Assembly (NCBI GenBank): GCA_944800085.1
Contig: CALYLO010000001.1
Span: 831,001 to 895,000, forward strand
Direction of reading: 5' to 3'
DNA length: 64,000 nt
Origin: Paenibacillus melissococcoides
GTDB taxonomy: Bacteria > Bacillota > Bacilli > Paenibacillales > Paenibacillaceae
Positions 42,001 to 48,119 of this stretch are shown here, piece by piece; within the stretch, counting starts at the first letter, position 1; every line of letters starts with the position of its first letter. Both the position numbers and the translations under genes were made by a program. The notes under the pieces were generated by a model that was not told the DNA's origin, ran no database searches, and was given only the letters and a program-made list of their open reading frames with translations.

Positions 42001-45000
42001 TGGCTCTCCCTGATTTGAAAGTCGAGTCTTATCCGTTTGCCGATACGCAGGCCAAGTTTGACCTTACCTTGATGATATCCGAGAGCGCGGAGGGCTATCA
42101 CGGCTCGCTAGAGTTCGCTACAGCCTTATTCACGCGGGCAACCATCGAACGGTGGGCGGGCCACTTGACGGAGCTGCTGGATCATGTGACGTCTGAGCCG
42201 GATACAACCCTCGCCGAAGCCAGATTAATAAGCGGGGGCCCCCAACTGAACGAGTTGATGACATACAGCGGCTTGCCGTTCCAAGACAAGCCGCGAACGA
42301 CGATTCATCAGCGGTTCGGGGAAGTAGCCGGTCTCTATCCGGACCAGACGGCCATCGTGTGCGGCGATCGGCATCTCACTTATGCGGAGCTGCAGCTTCA
42401 AGCGAGTCTTGTAGCCGCCAGACTGCGGAGGGAAGGGATGCGGCCGCGGGCAGCCGTTGCCATTCTGGCGGAGCGCTCGATCGAATTCGTCGTTGCGGTT
42501 CTGGGAATTCTGCAGGCGGGCGGAGCCTATGTTCCGCTGGATCCGGACGCGCCCGAGGAGCGGCACCTGTATATATTGGGCGACTGCGGCGCGGAGTTCC
42601 TGTTGGCTACACAGAAGTCCAAAGTGCCGGCGTCATACCCAGGGACGGTCATCATTCTTGAAAACGGAGATCTTGCGGATGAAGCGTTAGAGGCGTTGGA
42701 ACGTAGAGAAGCGCATGATTGCAGTTCGGATGATCCGGCATATATCCTGTATACCTCGGGCACCACGGGAAGACCGAAAGGAGTGCTGGTGACGCATGGA
42801 AATGTAATCAATCTGGTGAATAACGATGGATATGTTCCGTTCCATGCCGATCACCGCTTCGCGCAGACCGGTTCGGTAAGCTTTGATGCGGCTACATTCG
42901 AAATATTCGGAGCCCTTCTGCATGGAAGCTCCTTGCATCCGATCGAAAAAGATGTGCTGTTGGACGCGCGCCGGATGGGGGCGTTTCTGGCAGAGCACGG
43001 GATTACCGTCATGTTCTTGACGACATCGCTCTTCCATCATCTGGCCGATGAGGATGCGGGCCTGTTTGCCGGCGTAGAGCATCTCATTATGGGGGGAGAG
43101 GTTCTGTCGCCGAAGCATGCTTACGCCGTGAAGGAGGCATGTCCGGGACTTACGATCTGGAACGGCTACGGTCCTACCGAAAACACGACTTTCTCGACTG
43201 CATTCGCGGTCAAGGGAACAAACGGCAAAAATAGCATCCCGATTGGCCGGCCGATCGAAGGAACGACAGCCTACGTGCTGAGCGCTCAGGGGCAGCTGCT
43301 TCCGGTCGGGGTGCCCGGCGAATTGTGCCTTGGGGGCGCAGGCGTCGCTGCAGGCTATTGGAATCTGCCGGAGCTTACGCAGGAAAAATTCGTGCCGGAT
43401 CCATTGATTGAAGGCGGACGCATGTACAAAACCGGGGATTTGGCCCGTTGGCTGCCGGACGGCACGCTCGAATATTTGGGAAGAATCGATCAGCAGGTCA
43501 AAATACGAGGCTATCGGATTGAGCTCGGCGAGATCGAAGCGCGACTGCTGCTTCATGGGAACATTCGCCAAGCGGCTGTAGTGACTTGGGAAGAGCGGCC
43601 GGGAAGCGAGGTTCTGTGCGCCTATTATGTGGGCGGCAAGCGACTGGAAGCGGCTGAATTGAGAAATTATCTGAGTATCGCTTTGCCCGAATATATGGTT
43701 CCTGCGTATTTCGTGCATTTGCCGGAACTGCCGCTTACGAGAAATGGCAAGCTGGACCGGACGGCGCTGCCGGAGCCGGAAAGAAACGCTGTAACGGGCA
43801 CCGAGTTCGCAGCACCCCGGACTTTAACGGAAGTGAGGCTTGCGCTGTTGTGGCAGGACGTGTTAGGGGTTCAGCGGGTAGGGTTGAATGATAATTTCTT
43901 TGAACTCGGCGGCCATTCCTTACGAGCGATGACGCTGGTTACGCGGATTCACCAAAAGCTGAATGCGCAAATCAAGCTGCACGATGTGTTTCAGTCGCCT
44001 ACTCTCGAACGGATGAGCCAAGTAATCGAATCATCGGCGGGTTCACCGTATGAAGATTTGCTTCCTGCGCCGAATCAGGATTCCTATCCGTTGTCCTCTG
44101 CCCAAAAGCGGATGTATGTGCTGCAGCAGCTTCAAGGAGAAGAACAGACCTACAACATGCCGAACATTTTCCGGTTGGAAGGGCCAGTGAATCGGGAACG
44201 CATAAATGATGCGCTTCAGGGCTTGATCAGACGGCATGAGGTGCTCCGTACATCTTTTGAAATGGTAGAAGGCAGTCCCGTTCAGATCATACATGATTCG
44301 GTGGAATTTGCCGTTTCATATACCGAAACAAAGGACGAAGAGAATGTGAGCAAAGCGATTCGCGATTTCTACTTCCCGTTCGATCTCACTCGCGCTCCGC
44401 TGCTTCGCGCGGGACTGATACGCTTGCAAGAGGAGCAGCACCTGCTGCTGTTCGACATGCATCACATTATTTCGGATGGCGTATCGATGAGTATATTGAT
44501 TAAGGAGTTCGGGAAGCTGTACTCCGGCGAGTCCATGCCGGCCCCACGACTTCAATACAAAGATTACAGCACTTGGCAAAGCCGCTATGCGACGACGGAA
44601 GATTACAAAAAACAGGAAGCGTATTGGTTGAATAAATACGCAGGAGAGCTTCCGGTGCTGGATCTGCCGTTGGACTACCCGAGGCCGCCGGCAAGAAGTT
44701 TTGCCGGAGGCAGGGTGCACTTGGAATTGGACTCCAGTCTTACCCGAAAAATGGCCAAGCTGGCACAGCGGACAGGGACCACCTTGTATATGCTGCTGTT
44801 GGCGGCGTACAGCACGATGCTGTCGCGTCTCAGCGGTCAGGACGATATCATTATCGGCTCGCCGACTGCCGGCAGATCGCATGCAGATCTTGCCGATATG
44901 CTGGGCATGTTCGCCAATACGCTGGCGCTGCGCACAAACCCGGCCGGCGAAAAAGAATTTGCAAGCTATTTGCTGGAAGTCAAAGAGTGCGCGCTTGATG

Positions 45001-47882
45001 CGTTCGTCCATCAAGATTATCCATTCGAAGATCTGGTGGAGAAGGCCGTCAGCCGACGGGACATGAGCCGCAGTCCTCTCTTTGATGTCATGCTCGTCCT
45101 GCAAAATACAGAGCAGGGGCAAATGGAGCTGGAGCATGTCCGGTTGTCTGCTTATCCGTACGAAGAGCACGCGGCAAAGTTCGATCTCACCCTAACCGTC
45201 ATCGAGCATGAACAAGGCATGAGCCTCACTTTCGGATACGCTGCGGATCTGTTTGCCCGCGCAACGATTGAACAATGGGCCGGCTATTTCAAAGTGCTGT
45301 TGGAGTCGGTAGTCTCGGATCCAAAGCAGCGGCTCGCGGATCTGCCTTTGTTGAACGAAGAGGAACGGCAGCGGATGCAAGCCTATTCGCAGGGCGCATT
45401 TCTGGATATTTGTGCCGGGCGGACGCGCACTTTGGATCGATGGTACGAGGAGCAGGCTGGCAGAACGCCTGATCGATACGCTGTCGTCTCCGGGGAGCGA
45501 CGATTGACTTACAGGGAGTTGAATGAACAATCAGAACGTCTCGCCGAGTTGTTGCGAGACAGAGGCGTAGGCCCGGATCGGATCGTCGGACTCTTCCTGC
45601 CGCCATCTCCGGAAATGATTGTCGCGATGCTGGCGATATGGAAAGCCGGAGGCGCCTATCTTCCGATCGATCCCGACACGAATGCGGATCGGATGACTTA
45701 CATGCTGGAGAATTCGGAAGCTGTGCTGCTGTTGACGATGAGCGAATGGGAATCCCGGCTGCATCTTCCGGTGGAGTGCCTGAGCCTGGATCGGCTTCCA
45801 GCAAGATCATCGGATGTCGGCACGGGTCGGATGGAAGCAAGCCGCAGCCTGGACAATTTGGCTTACGTGATTTATACATCGGGAAGCACCGGGAAGCCTA
45901 AGGGCGTCAAAGTCATGCATCGCAATGTGGCAGCCTATGCGGAATGGTTCATCGAAGAAGCTGCCATTGTGGAGGAAGATCGCACGGCCCTTGTTTCCTC
46001 CTTCGCCTTTGACCTGGGATATACGGCCGTCTTTTCGGCGTTATTGTCCGGTGCGGCGCTGTACTTGCCGGGCAAAGATACCTACATGGATCCGGAAAAT
46101 ATGCTGGAGTATCTTATCCGGGAAAGAATCACTTATGTCAAGATGACGCCGTCCCTGTTCGGCCTTCTTGTGAGAAGCCCGGGCTTTGCCGAGCATCCAG
46201 CCAACGGCTGTCTCCGGTTGGTCGTGCTCGGCGGGGAAGCAATCAATTGCGCGGATGTGGAGCTTTACTTTGCCAAGTATGAGCGTTCCCAAGTGATGCA
46301 GCATTATGGGCCGACGGAGACGACGATCGGATCCATTGCCATCAGGATGGATCTCGAACAGTTCCGATTCTTCCGGAACCGACCGGTATTAGGACGGCCG
46401 ATAGCGGGAGAAGAGGTTTATATCGTCGACTCTGCAGCAAGACCGGTTCCGATGGGCGTTGTGGGAGAAATCGCGATTGGCGGACACGGCGTGAGCCGGG
46501 GCTATGTGAACCGGCCGAATGAGACGGAGGAGAGGTTCACGAGCCATCCGCTTGATTCCAACCGGAGGTTGTACTTGACAAGTGATCGGGGCCGCGTTCT
46601 TGCGGATGGAACGATAGAGTACTTGGGTCGCAACGATCATCAAGTGAAGATTCGGGGTTACCGGGTTGAACTGGGAGAGATCGAATCGCGGTTGAGGCAG
46701 ATGAACAAGATCGTGGATGCTGCTGTATTGGCCATGCCGGACGCCGAGGGCGTACTGGATTTGCGCGCTTTTGTCGCAGTCGAGGGGCACATGGATATGG
46801 CAGGGTTGCGGGAACAATTGCGTTTGCAACTGCCAGCCTATATGATTCCATCCCGCTTCCATCAGCTTGAAAAGCTGCCGCTGACGGCCAACGGCAAGGT
46901 TGATCGCGCGACGCTGGCAAAGCAGCAGATAACGATGCCTGTTCAACAAGCTAGTTATGCGGCTCCTAGGAATGCGTTGGAGCAAGCGCTGGCCGACCTA
47001 TGGCAGGAGGTGTTGGGCGTTGAGCGCGTTGGGATAGAGGATGATTTCTTCGAGATCGGCGGGCAGTCGTTGAAGTTGATTCAGGTGATCGGGAAGATTC
47101 GGCGAAAATTGAAGCTGGACATTTCCCTTCGCGATGCTTTTGCCTATACGACGGTATCGGAATTGGCGCAATTTTTTGAGGCCCGGGGAAGCAAGCGTGA
47201 AGACAATGAAGTATCCATGTGGAATCCGGACAACGGATTATCCTTGTTCTGCTTCCCGCCGATTGTAGGGTATGGGCAAGTGTTCATGAGAATGGCGGAG
47301 GAGCTGCAAGAGACTGCCGCGATTTACGCTTTCGACTTTATCGGAGCGGAAGACGTGATCCGGCATTATACGAACCGAATCCAGACTCTGCAGCCTGAAG
47401 GAGCGCTCCATCTGTTGGGTTACTCGGCAGGAGGAAATTTGGCGTTCGAAGTAGCGAAACAGCTTGAGAGCGAAGGGCGGGAAGTAGCTCATCTCATTCT
47501 GCTGGACTCTTATCCGAGAAAGACCGCGCTCCAAGCTGCGGATCAGGCAGCATATGCAGAGTCGCTGCAGGACGAAATCTCGCGCTTTATCGCTCATGTG
47601 CCCGAAGCGGATGTAGAGGAAGTGTTCCGGAATATTACCAGATATAAGTCATGGGTTGACGGTGTGGCGACAGATGGGCGAATTCAGGCCTGCATTCATT
47701 TGATTCAATCGGAAGATGCAGAAGAGCATCCGGAGCAATGTTACTGGAAGCCATGGACTGCCGGAGAGCAAATACTGTACCAAGGCAGCGGAAAGCACGA
47801 ACAGATGCTGGAAGGCGAAGAGGCAAGAAAGAACGGGTCTGTTGTCAGAGCTATATTCCATGGAGAGGCGCAGTCAAAATGA
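28629..47882 (+). CDS. NRPS, C-terminal fragment (rest of A5 to thioesterase)
   Basis: A 19.25-kb frame (6,417 codons) that begins inside A5. The first possible start, GTG 28629, has no convincing ribosome site and is merely where the shifted frame opens. It encodes most of A5, T5, modules 6-10 and a terminal thioesterase. Module 7 carries the only epimerisation domain and is followed by a D-specific condensation domain (HHILMDGW). The C-terminal thioesterase has the GYSAGG nucleophile motif (about 47,419). All carrier serines are present. Together with 12907-17000 and 18523-28638 it reconstitutes one 11,153-residue synthetase. It ends 54 bases before a terminator. Confidence 0.92.
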   Translation: MMQVMLTDSAQLGVVTGLQDTSLRHVLCQDDALTEELAGYCSAPVGVEIKPSGSAYVTYTSGTTGTPKGVVVEHRNVVNFISGMIRELPFGTHASMLCVTTVSFDIFAAESWVPLSCGMQIVLAGEEAQQDPAVLAELLAQNPVQMAQMTPSRLMLLLGDARSAAQLRSIGTLLVGGEAFPSTLYGQLRKHTEAAVYNMYGPTETTVWSTFDRLEGEEPISIGRPMANTQVYVLNEALQPQPIGVSGELCIGGAGVARGYWSRPELTAEKFVDNPFVSGERLYRTGDLARWLPDGRLEHLGRIDHQVKIRGYRIELGEIEARLLRIPGVSEAVVTAVETKDHGPDLCAYVTGEHPLAAAELRTALAASLPSYMMPAHYMQLKELPLTPNGKVDRRALPKPSDSGVEAGYTAPRTNVEAKLAQLWQEVLGVERVGIRDNFFELNGHSLKAMTLVSKIHQALGVELPLRQLFLSPTVEGLTAALNAADGSAAYQALAPAGERTHYPLSSAQKRLYVLQQLEGAELSYNMPMALRLEGVLDRVRLEAALQALIARHESLRTSFAVVDGEPVQQVAEQAMFEVSYEEAKEEEAEEFIRAFLRPFDLSKAPLLRATVVRLEEARYLLLFDMHHIISDGMSISILVDEFAKLYTGEALEPLPLQYKDYAVWQREHYAASRAYEQLEAYWVEQFAGELPVLSLPADHPRPAVRSFEGGRVDVELDGDLASAVRELARASGATVYMVLLAAYSALLGRLGGQEEVIVGSPVAGRPHADLEGMLGMFVNTLALRTYPAGEKSFTAYLQEVKQTALAAFEHGDYPFEELVERVVRQRDTSRNPIFDAMLVLQNMDQAELKLPDLQLTPYLTENTAAKFDLTLIVSEQREGFSCSWEYSSALFTEETIRRWAEHFAELLRHVSREPETVLGAVSLLTAAQERRLMQEFNPPRIEPDSSKTIIELFEEQMLLNPNRTAVVFDNREMSYAELNDRANRLAQALKQRGAGPEDIVGVLVTRSAWMVVAVLAVWKSGGAYLPLDADYPAERIAYMLEESGARLLVAEREYGEEWGAACDVLYLEDDAAAISGGISLQLPEPGHLAYVIFTSGTTGKPKGVMIEHGHVIERIFAWKQAYSLDSQEVRLLQMASFSFDVFVEDMARTLPFGGTMVICPSELRLQPAAVAGLIRTHAITLLNSTPSLVMSIMKYIDEYKVDIPSLRLLILGGDRCLNPDFHWLLERFGHRMRIINCYGVTEATVDSTFYEWTGAPEPYPLTPSGHVPIGRPLQNVRLYVVEPQYGKLQPVGVYGELFIGGAGVGRGYVNKPRLSEERFISSSFMEGERLYKTGDLVRWLPDGSLEFAGRNDHQVKIRGYRIELGEIEQHLAELEGVAESAVVACELKQGELELCAYVVASKETEISSLRKALSARLPGFMVPSRFVQVEELPLTPNGKVDRRALPKPSGSEAAAGYTAPRTDVEAKLVKLWQEVLGVESVGIRDNFFELGGHSLKAMRLVSKIHQVLGVELPLRQLFLSPTVEGLAAALNAAEGSAAYQALAPAGERTHYPLSSAQKRLYVLQQLEGAELSYNMPMALQLEGVLDRVRLEAALQALIARHESLRTSFAVVDGEPVQQVQDEWTFSVSYEEAKEEKAEEFIRAFLRPFDLSKAPLLRATVVRLEEARYLLLFDMHHIISDGMSISILVDEFAKLYTGEALEPLPLQYKDYAVWQGEHYAASRAYEQLEAYWVEQLAGELPVLSLPADHPRPAVRSFEGGRVDVELDGDLASAVRELARASGATVYMVLLAAYSALLARLGGQEEVIVGSPVAGRPHADLEGMLGMFVNTLALRTYPAGEKSFTAYLQEVKQTALDAFEHGDYPFEELVERVVRQRDTSRNPIFDAMLVLQNMDQAELELPELQLTSYPFDSNVAKFDLTLSVSEQENGMRCSWEYAAMLFERSTIERWAGHFAELLRQITRDPQVPLGSVSFLTAAEQEQLLTQCNELTQFNELGQLKDNGTDVELPRGMTLHAMFEEQAAKTPERLAVVCGDDALTYRELNERANRLARVVRRYGAGPESLVAVQCERSVNMAVALLAVLKAGAAYLPISPQDPTERLKFLLEDSGATLLLSGTMQGAVSCPVLGLDDGRIELESPENLASSANRNNLAYVIYTSGTSGQPKGVMVEHGSIAHTLQWKAETYDFDGGRVLHASLFVFDAFISHFFGPLVAGATVVMLRDEELSDPEAIIRTLAEQEITHAQFPTILLAALLEMIEPEQLITVRSVVTGGEKISSALIEKMLAHHQIKFVSEYGPTENSVVTTALLVIDPRQSHTLGRSIGQTKVYVLDANGQLQPIGVPGELCISGPGLARGYLNQPELTAERFVASPFEPDERLYRTGDLARWLPDGNLEYMGRMDGQVKIRGYRIEPGEIEAKLLQLTGVSEAVVAALPDASGSLQLCAYVVGGELDLPELRSLLSSALPAYMVPSSFVQLEQLPLTANGKIDLKALPQPDAAMAHAPYAAPRTPAEQALATVWQQVLGVPRIGIHDSFFDLGGDSIKAIQAVSRMMQAGYKLDMKDLFRYPAAAQLSDHIVPVSRIAEQGEIRGPVPLTPIQHWFAERELADAHHFNQAVMLYREERFDVHALHLAMKRITVHHDALRMVFVPTANGSYAAWNRAVDEGERYGLEVFDFRQEQEWSRLVEAKARELQAGISLETGPLVKLGLFQCGDGDHLLIVIHHLVVDGISWRILLEDFASAYGQAAQGQDIRLPLKSDSFQVWSQQLAAYASSPAMEAEREYWNQMASREQMPLPKDNDQGGDAVENSETLTLQWSRRETRQLLSEAHRAYGTEINDLLLTALGMAIQEWTGSEQVAVMLEGHGRESILPDVDVSRTVGWFTSAYPVTLDLKAGLELPRRIKLVKETLRSIPHKGVGYGILRYLTSSREEGIRALAPEISFNYLGQFDQDLQRSELQISPLASGDAVSRRQKRAATLDFNGMIAGGTLTLNLSYSAEQYRKKTMQRLARRLKHHLQEVIQHCVAKEGVELTPSDVLQPGMTLEELEALVQRNRLIGDIENVYALTPMQQGMLFHSRLDPQSGAYVNQMLISLQGELDPTALERSWNTVIQRHAVLRTSVDSGWRDHPLQVVYRSRTLRIAYADLSMKSAAEQELELAFLKEEDRKKGFAVESDGLMRVAVVRTGPETHQLLWSFHHILMDGWCLPLVVKEVLEVYTALGKEEEPQLPRVSEYSEYLRWLSEQDMQTASKYWAGMLAGFEQAAELPRRQRQAQGYEAMRVTCSLDRKRTERIAQAAREQGVTVNTLLQTAWGVLLHKYSGTNDAVFGSVVSGRPASLPGVEGMIGLFINTIPVWVKSEAGDTVARVLQQVQEQALASQACDYFPLHEIQAQSARNRELFNHILVFENYPVEEQAGSLEDAAGLKITGIQAEERTNYDLNVMILPGKEMTLHFDYNAQVYERDGMERLQRHLMQIVEQIVEDSNIPVQNLELLTTAEREQLLVQFNDTKAAIPEEASIPSLFERQAAKTPDRPAVVCAEQRLTYRELEEQANRIAQWLRAHGVTAEERVGILMNRSPQLIAGLLGILKSGAAYVPIDPLLPEERMESMIRDSGMKVMLTDAAYVETLSVFKETSLRHALCVDDHELLAGYPFEPVGLKIKPTGSAYVIYTSGTTGTPKGVVVEHRNVVNFISGMIRELPFGTHASMLCVTTVSFDIFAAESWVPLSCGMQIVLAGEEAQQDPAVLAELLAQHPVQMAQMTPSRLMLLLGDARSAAQLRSIGTLLVGGEAFPSTLYGQLREHTDAAVYNMYGPTETTVWSTFDRLEGEEPISIGRPMANTQAYVLNEALQPQPIGVSGELCIGGAGVARGYWARPELTAEKFVDNPFVSGERLYRTGDLARWLPDGRLEHLGRIDHQVKIRGYRIELGEIEARLLRIPGVSEAVVTAAVIETGADSHHELCAYVTGNRTLAAAELRAALTVSLPSYMMPAHYMQLEELPLTPNGKVDRRALPKPSGSEAADGYTAPRTNVEAKLAQLWQEVLGVERVGIRDNFFELGGHSLKAMTLVSKIHQALGVEQPLRQLFLSPTVEGLATKLMAVDGSAAYQALAPAGERVHYPLSSAQKRLYFLQQLEGAELSYNMPVALRLEGALDRARLEAALQVLIARHESLRTSFADVDGEPVQRVQEEWTFCVSYAEAKEGEVEEFIQAFLRPFDLSEAPLLRATVLCLEETKHLLLMDIHHIISDGASMNILVAEFGKLYAGEALEPLKLQYKDYAVWQQEYVRSDAYREQEKYWLDQLAGELPVLQLPTDFARPALRSFAGDRIDFKLGRSLSEAVRQLALDKGVTVYMVFLAAYSTLLSRLSGDGEVIVGSPVAGRPHADLSDMMGMFVNTLALRTFPSGQKAFAEYLEEIKQTALDAFEHGEYPFEELVDRVVTQRDMSRNPLFDAVFVLQNAENSQLALPDLKVESYPFADTQAKFDLTLMISESAEGYHGSLEFATALFTRATIERWAGHLTELLDHVTSEPDTTLAEARLISGGPQLNELMTYSGLPFQDKPRTTIHQRFGEVAGLYPDQTAIVCGDRHLTYAELQLQASLVAARLRREGMRPRAAVAILAERSIEFVVAVLGILQAGGAYVPLDPDAPEERHLYILGDCGAEFLLATQKSKVPASYPGTVIILENGDLADEALEALERREAHDCSSDDPAYILYTSGTTGRPKGVLVTHGNVINLVNNDGYVPFHADHRFAQTGSVSFDAATFEIFGALLHGSSLHPIEKDVLLDARRMGAFLAEHGITVMFLTTSLFHHLADEDAGLFAGVEHLIMGGEVLSPKHAYAVKEACPGLTIWNGYGPTENTTFSTAFAVKGTNGKNSIPIGRPIEGTTAYVLSAQGQLLPVGVPGELCLGGAGVAAGYWNLPELTQEKFVPDPLIEGGRMYKTGDLARWLPDGTLEYLGRIDQQVKIRGYRIELGEIEARLLLHGNIRQAAVVTWEERPGSEVLCAYYVGGKRLEAAELRNYLSIALPEYMVPAYFVHLPELPLTRNGKLDRTALPEPERNAVTGTEFAAPRTLTEVRLALLWQDVLGVQRVGLNDNFFELGGHSLRAMTLVTRIHQKLNAQIKLHDVFQSPTLERMSQVIESSAGSPYEDLLPAPNQDSYPLSSAQKRMYVLQQLQGEEQTYNMPNIFRLEGPVNRERINDALQGLIRRHEVLRTSFEMVEGSPVQIIHDSVEFAVSYTETKDEENVSKAIRDFYFPFDLTRAPLLRAGLIRLQEEQHLLLFDMHHIISDGVSMSILIKEFGKLYSGESMPAPRLQYKDYSTWQSRYATTEDYKKQEAYWLNKYAGELPVLDLPLDYPRPPARSFAGGRVHLELDSSLTRKMAKLAQRTGTTLYMLLLAAYSTMLSRLSGQDDIIIGSPTAGRSHADLADMLGMFANTLALRTNPAGEKEFASYLLEVKECALDAFVHQDYPFEDLVEKAVSRRDMSRSPLFDVMLVLQNTEQGQMELEHVRLSAYPYEEHAAKFDLTLTVIEHEQGMSLTFGYAADLFARATIEQWAGYFKVLLESVVSDPKQRLADLPLLNEEERQRMQAYSQGAFLDICAGRTRTLDRWYEEQAGRTPDRYAVVSGERRLTYRELNEQSERLAELLRDRGVGPDRIVGLFLPPSPEMIVAMLAIWKAGGAYLPIDPDTNADRMTYMLENSEAVLLLTMSEWESRLHLPVECLSLDRLPARSSDVGTGRMEASRSLDNLAYVIYTSGSTGKPKGVKVMHRNVAAYAEWFIEEAAIVEEDRTALVSSFAFDLGYTAVFSALLSGAALYLPGKDTYMDPENMLEYLIRERITYVKMTPSLFGLLVRSPGFAEHPANGCLRLVVLGGEAINCADVELYFAKYERSQVMQHYGPTETTIGSIAIRMDLEQFRFFRNRPVLGRPIAGEEVYIVDSAARPVPMGVVGEIAIGGHGVSRGYVNRPNETEERFTSHPLDSNRRLYLTSDRGRVLADGTIEYLGRNDHQVKIRGYRVELGEIESRLRQMNKIVDAAVLAMPDAEGVLDLRAFVAVEGHMDMAGLREQLRLQLPAYMIPSRFHQLEKLPLTANGKVDRATLAKQQITMPVQQASYAAPRNALEQALADLWQEVLGVERVGIEDDFFEIGGQSLKLIQVIGKIRRKLKLDISLRDAFAYTTVSELAQFFEARGSKREDNEVSMWNPDNGLSLFCFPPIVGYGQVFMRMAEELQETAAIYAFDFIGAEDVIRHYTNRIQTLQPEGALHLLGYSAGGNLAFEVAKQLESEGREVAHLILLDSYPRKTALQAADQAAYAESLQDEISRFIAHVPEADVEEVFRNITRYKSWVDGVATDGRIQACIHLIQSEDAEEHPEQCYWKPWTAGEQILYQGSGKHEQMLEGEEARKNGSVVRAIFHGEAQSK
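28631..28638 (+). other. Frameshift site: single GATGCAGG where two copies are expected
   Basis: The paralogous A8 domain reads M-I-R-D-S-G-M-K-V-M-L-T-D. Here the upstream frame gives M-I-R-D-A-G and the downstream frame gives M-Q-V-M-L-T-D. Adding a second tandem GATGCAGG yields D-A-G-M-Q-V-M-L and joins both frames, so an 8-bp slippage deletion explains the break. Confidence 0.75.
30110..33225 (+). other. NRPS module 6: C-A(basic?)-T
   Basis: C6 about 30110-31400, A6 about 31470-32980, T6 about 33000-33225. Pocket residues D-V-E-N-I-G-C-V-D share D-V, I-G and the final D with ornithine/diaminobutyrate codes, so a basic or modified ornithine residue is likely. T5-C6 is highly similar to T6-C7. 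Confidence 0.65.
33255..37750 (+). other. NRPS module 7: C-A-T-E
   Basis: C7 about 33255-34550, A7 about 34650-36120, T7 about 36140-36350 with the GGDSIK motif typical of carriers that feed an epimerase, E7 about 36390-37750 with HHLVVDGISW and NYLGQF. Pocket residues D-A-S-Q-V-G-E-V-V resemble A2 and aromatic-type codes. The residue is delivered in D form. Confidence 0.75.
37800..40905 (+). other. NRPS module 8: D-C-L condensation-A-T
   Basis: C8 about 37800-39090 is of the D-specific type (YALTPMQQGMLFHS front, HHILMDGW core), fitting the upstream epimerase. A8 about 39160-40670 has the same pocket D-I-A-Q-L-G-M-V-W as A5 and is nearly identical to it over about 1.3 kb. T8 is about 40690-40905. 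Confidence 0.75.
40940..44025 (+). other. NRPS module 9: C-A(Val)-T
   Basis: C9 about 40940-42200, A9 about 42285-43780, T9 about 43810-44025. Pocket residues D-A-F-F-I-G-G-T-F are identical to A3. The first half of C9 is unlike C3, but the second half and the whole A domain are a near-copy of module 3. Confidence 0.8.
41421..43777 (+). repeat. Near-identical C-A block, copy in module 9
   Basis: 2,357 bases matching 21230-23586 gap-free. Upstream of 41421 the C9 sequence resembles C8/C6-type neighbours, and downstream of 43777 the linker (ERNAVTGTEF) differs from module 3. The ends of the exchanged unit are therefore sharp. Confidence 0.9.
44060..47882 (+). other. NRPS module 10: C-A(Asp)-T-TE
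   Basis: C10 about 44060-45360, A10 about 45430-46940, T10 about 46960-47180 (EIGGQSL), thioesterase about 47215-47882 with GYSAGG. Pocket residues D-L-T-K-V-G-H-I-G are exactly the aspartate code of surfactin and bacitracin synthetases. Motif A7 reads YLTSDRGR, with Ser for the usual Gly but Asp kept. The thioesterase releases the chain, probably by cyclisation. Confidence 0.85.
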
Positions 47883-47935
47883 ACATGAAGCATACATTCC
47901 TGAATTCGGGTTCTTAGTTCATAACGCCGGGGAAG

Positions 47936-47962
47936 CCGGGAGATTATTTTCTCCCGGTATTT
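47936..47962 (+). terminator. Intrinsic terminator of the NRPS locus
   Basis: CCGGGAG (47936-47942) pairs perfectly with CTCCCGG (47951-47957) around an AT loop, followed by TATTT. It lies 54 bases past the synthetase stop. The short T run makes it moderate in strength. Confidence 0.7.
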
Positions 47963-48022
47963 CACAAAATAAGAATTAATTCCATCGTAGTTTCATAATA
48001 TTCAGGGTGGCATGCCAAAACG

Positions 48023-48038
48023 CTTAACTGCAGTTAAG
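48023..48038. promoter_or_regulatory. 16-bp perfect palindrome before chitosanase gene
   Basis: CTTAACTGCAGTTAAG is a perfect palindrome 82 bases before the chitosanase start, in the only spacer between it and the synthetase. Size and position suit a dimeric repressor or activator site. No regulator can be named. Confidence 0.45.
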
Positions 48039-48119
48039 ATTCATATTGCATCATTTGACTGTCTAGGCGGTAAGAGATGAAGCTTCGCAATAACCCCATT
48101 TTTTAGGAGGTCTTCTGGT

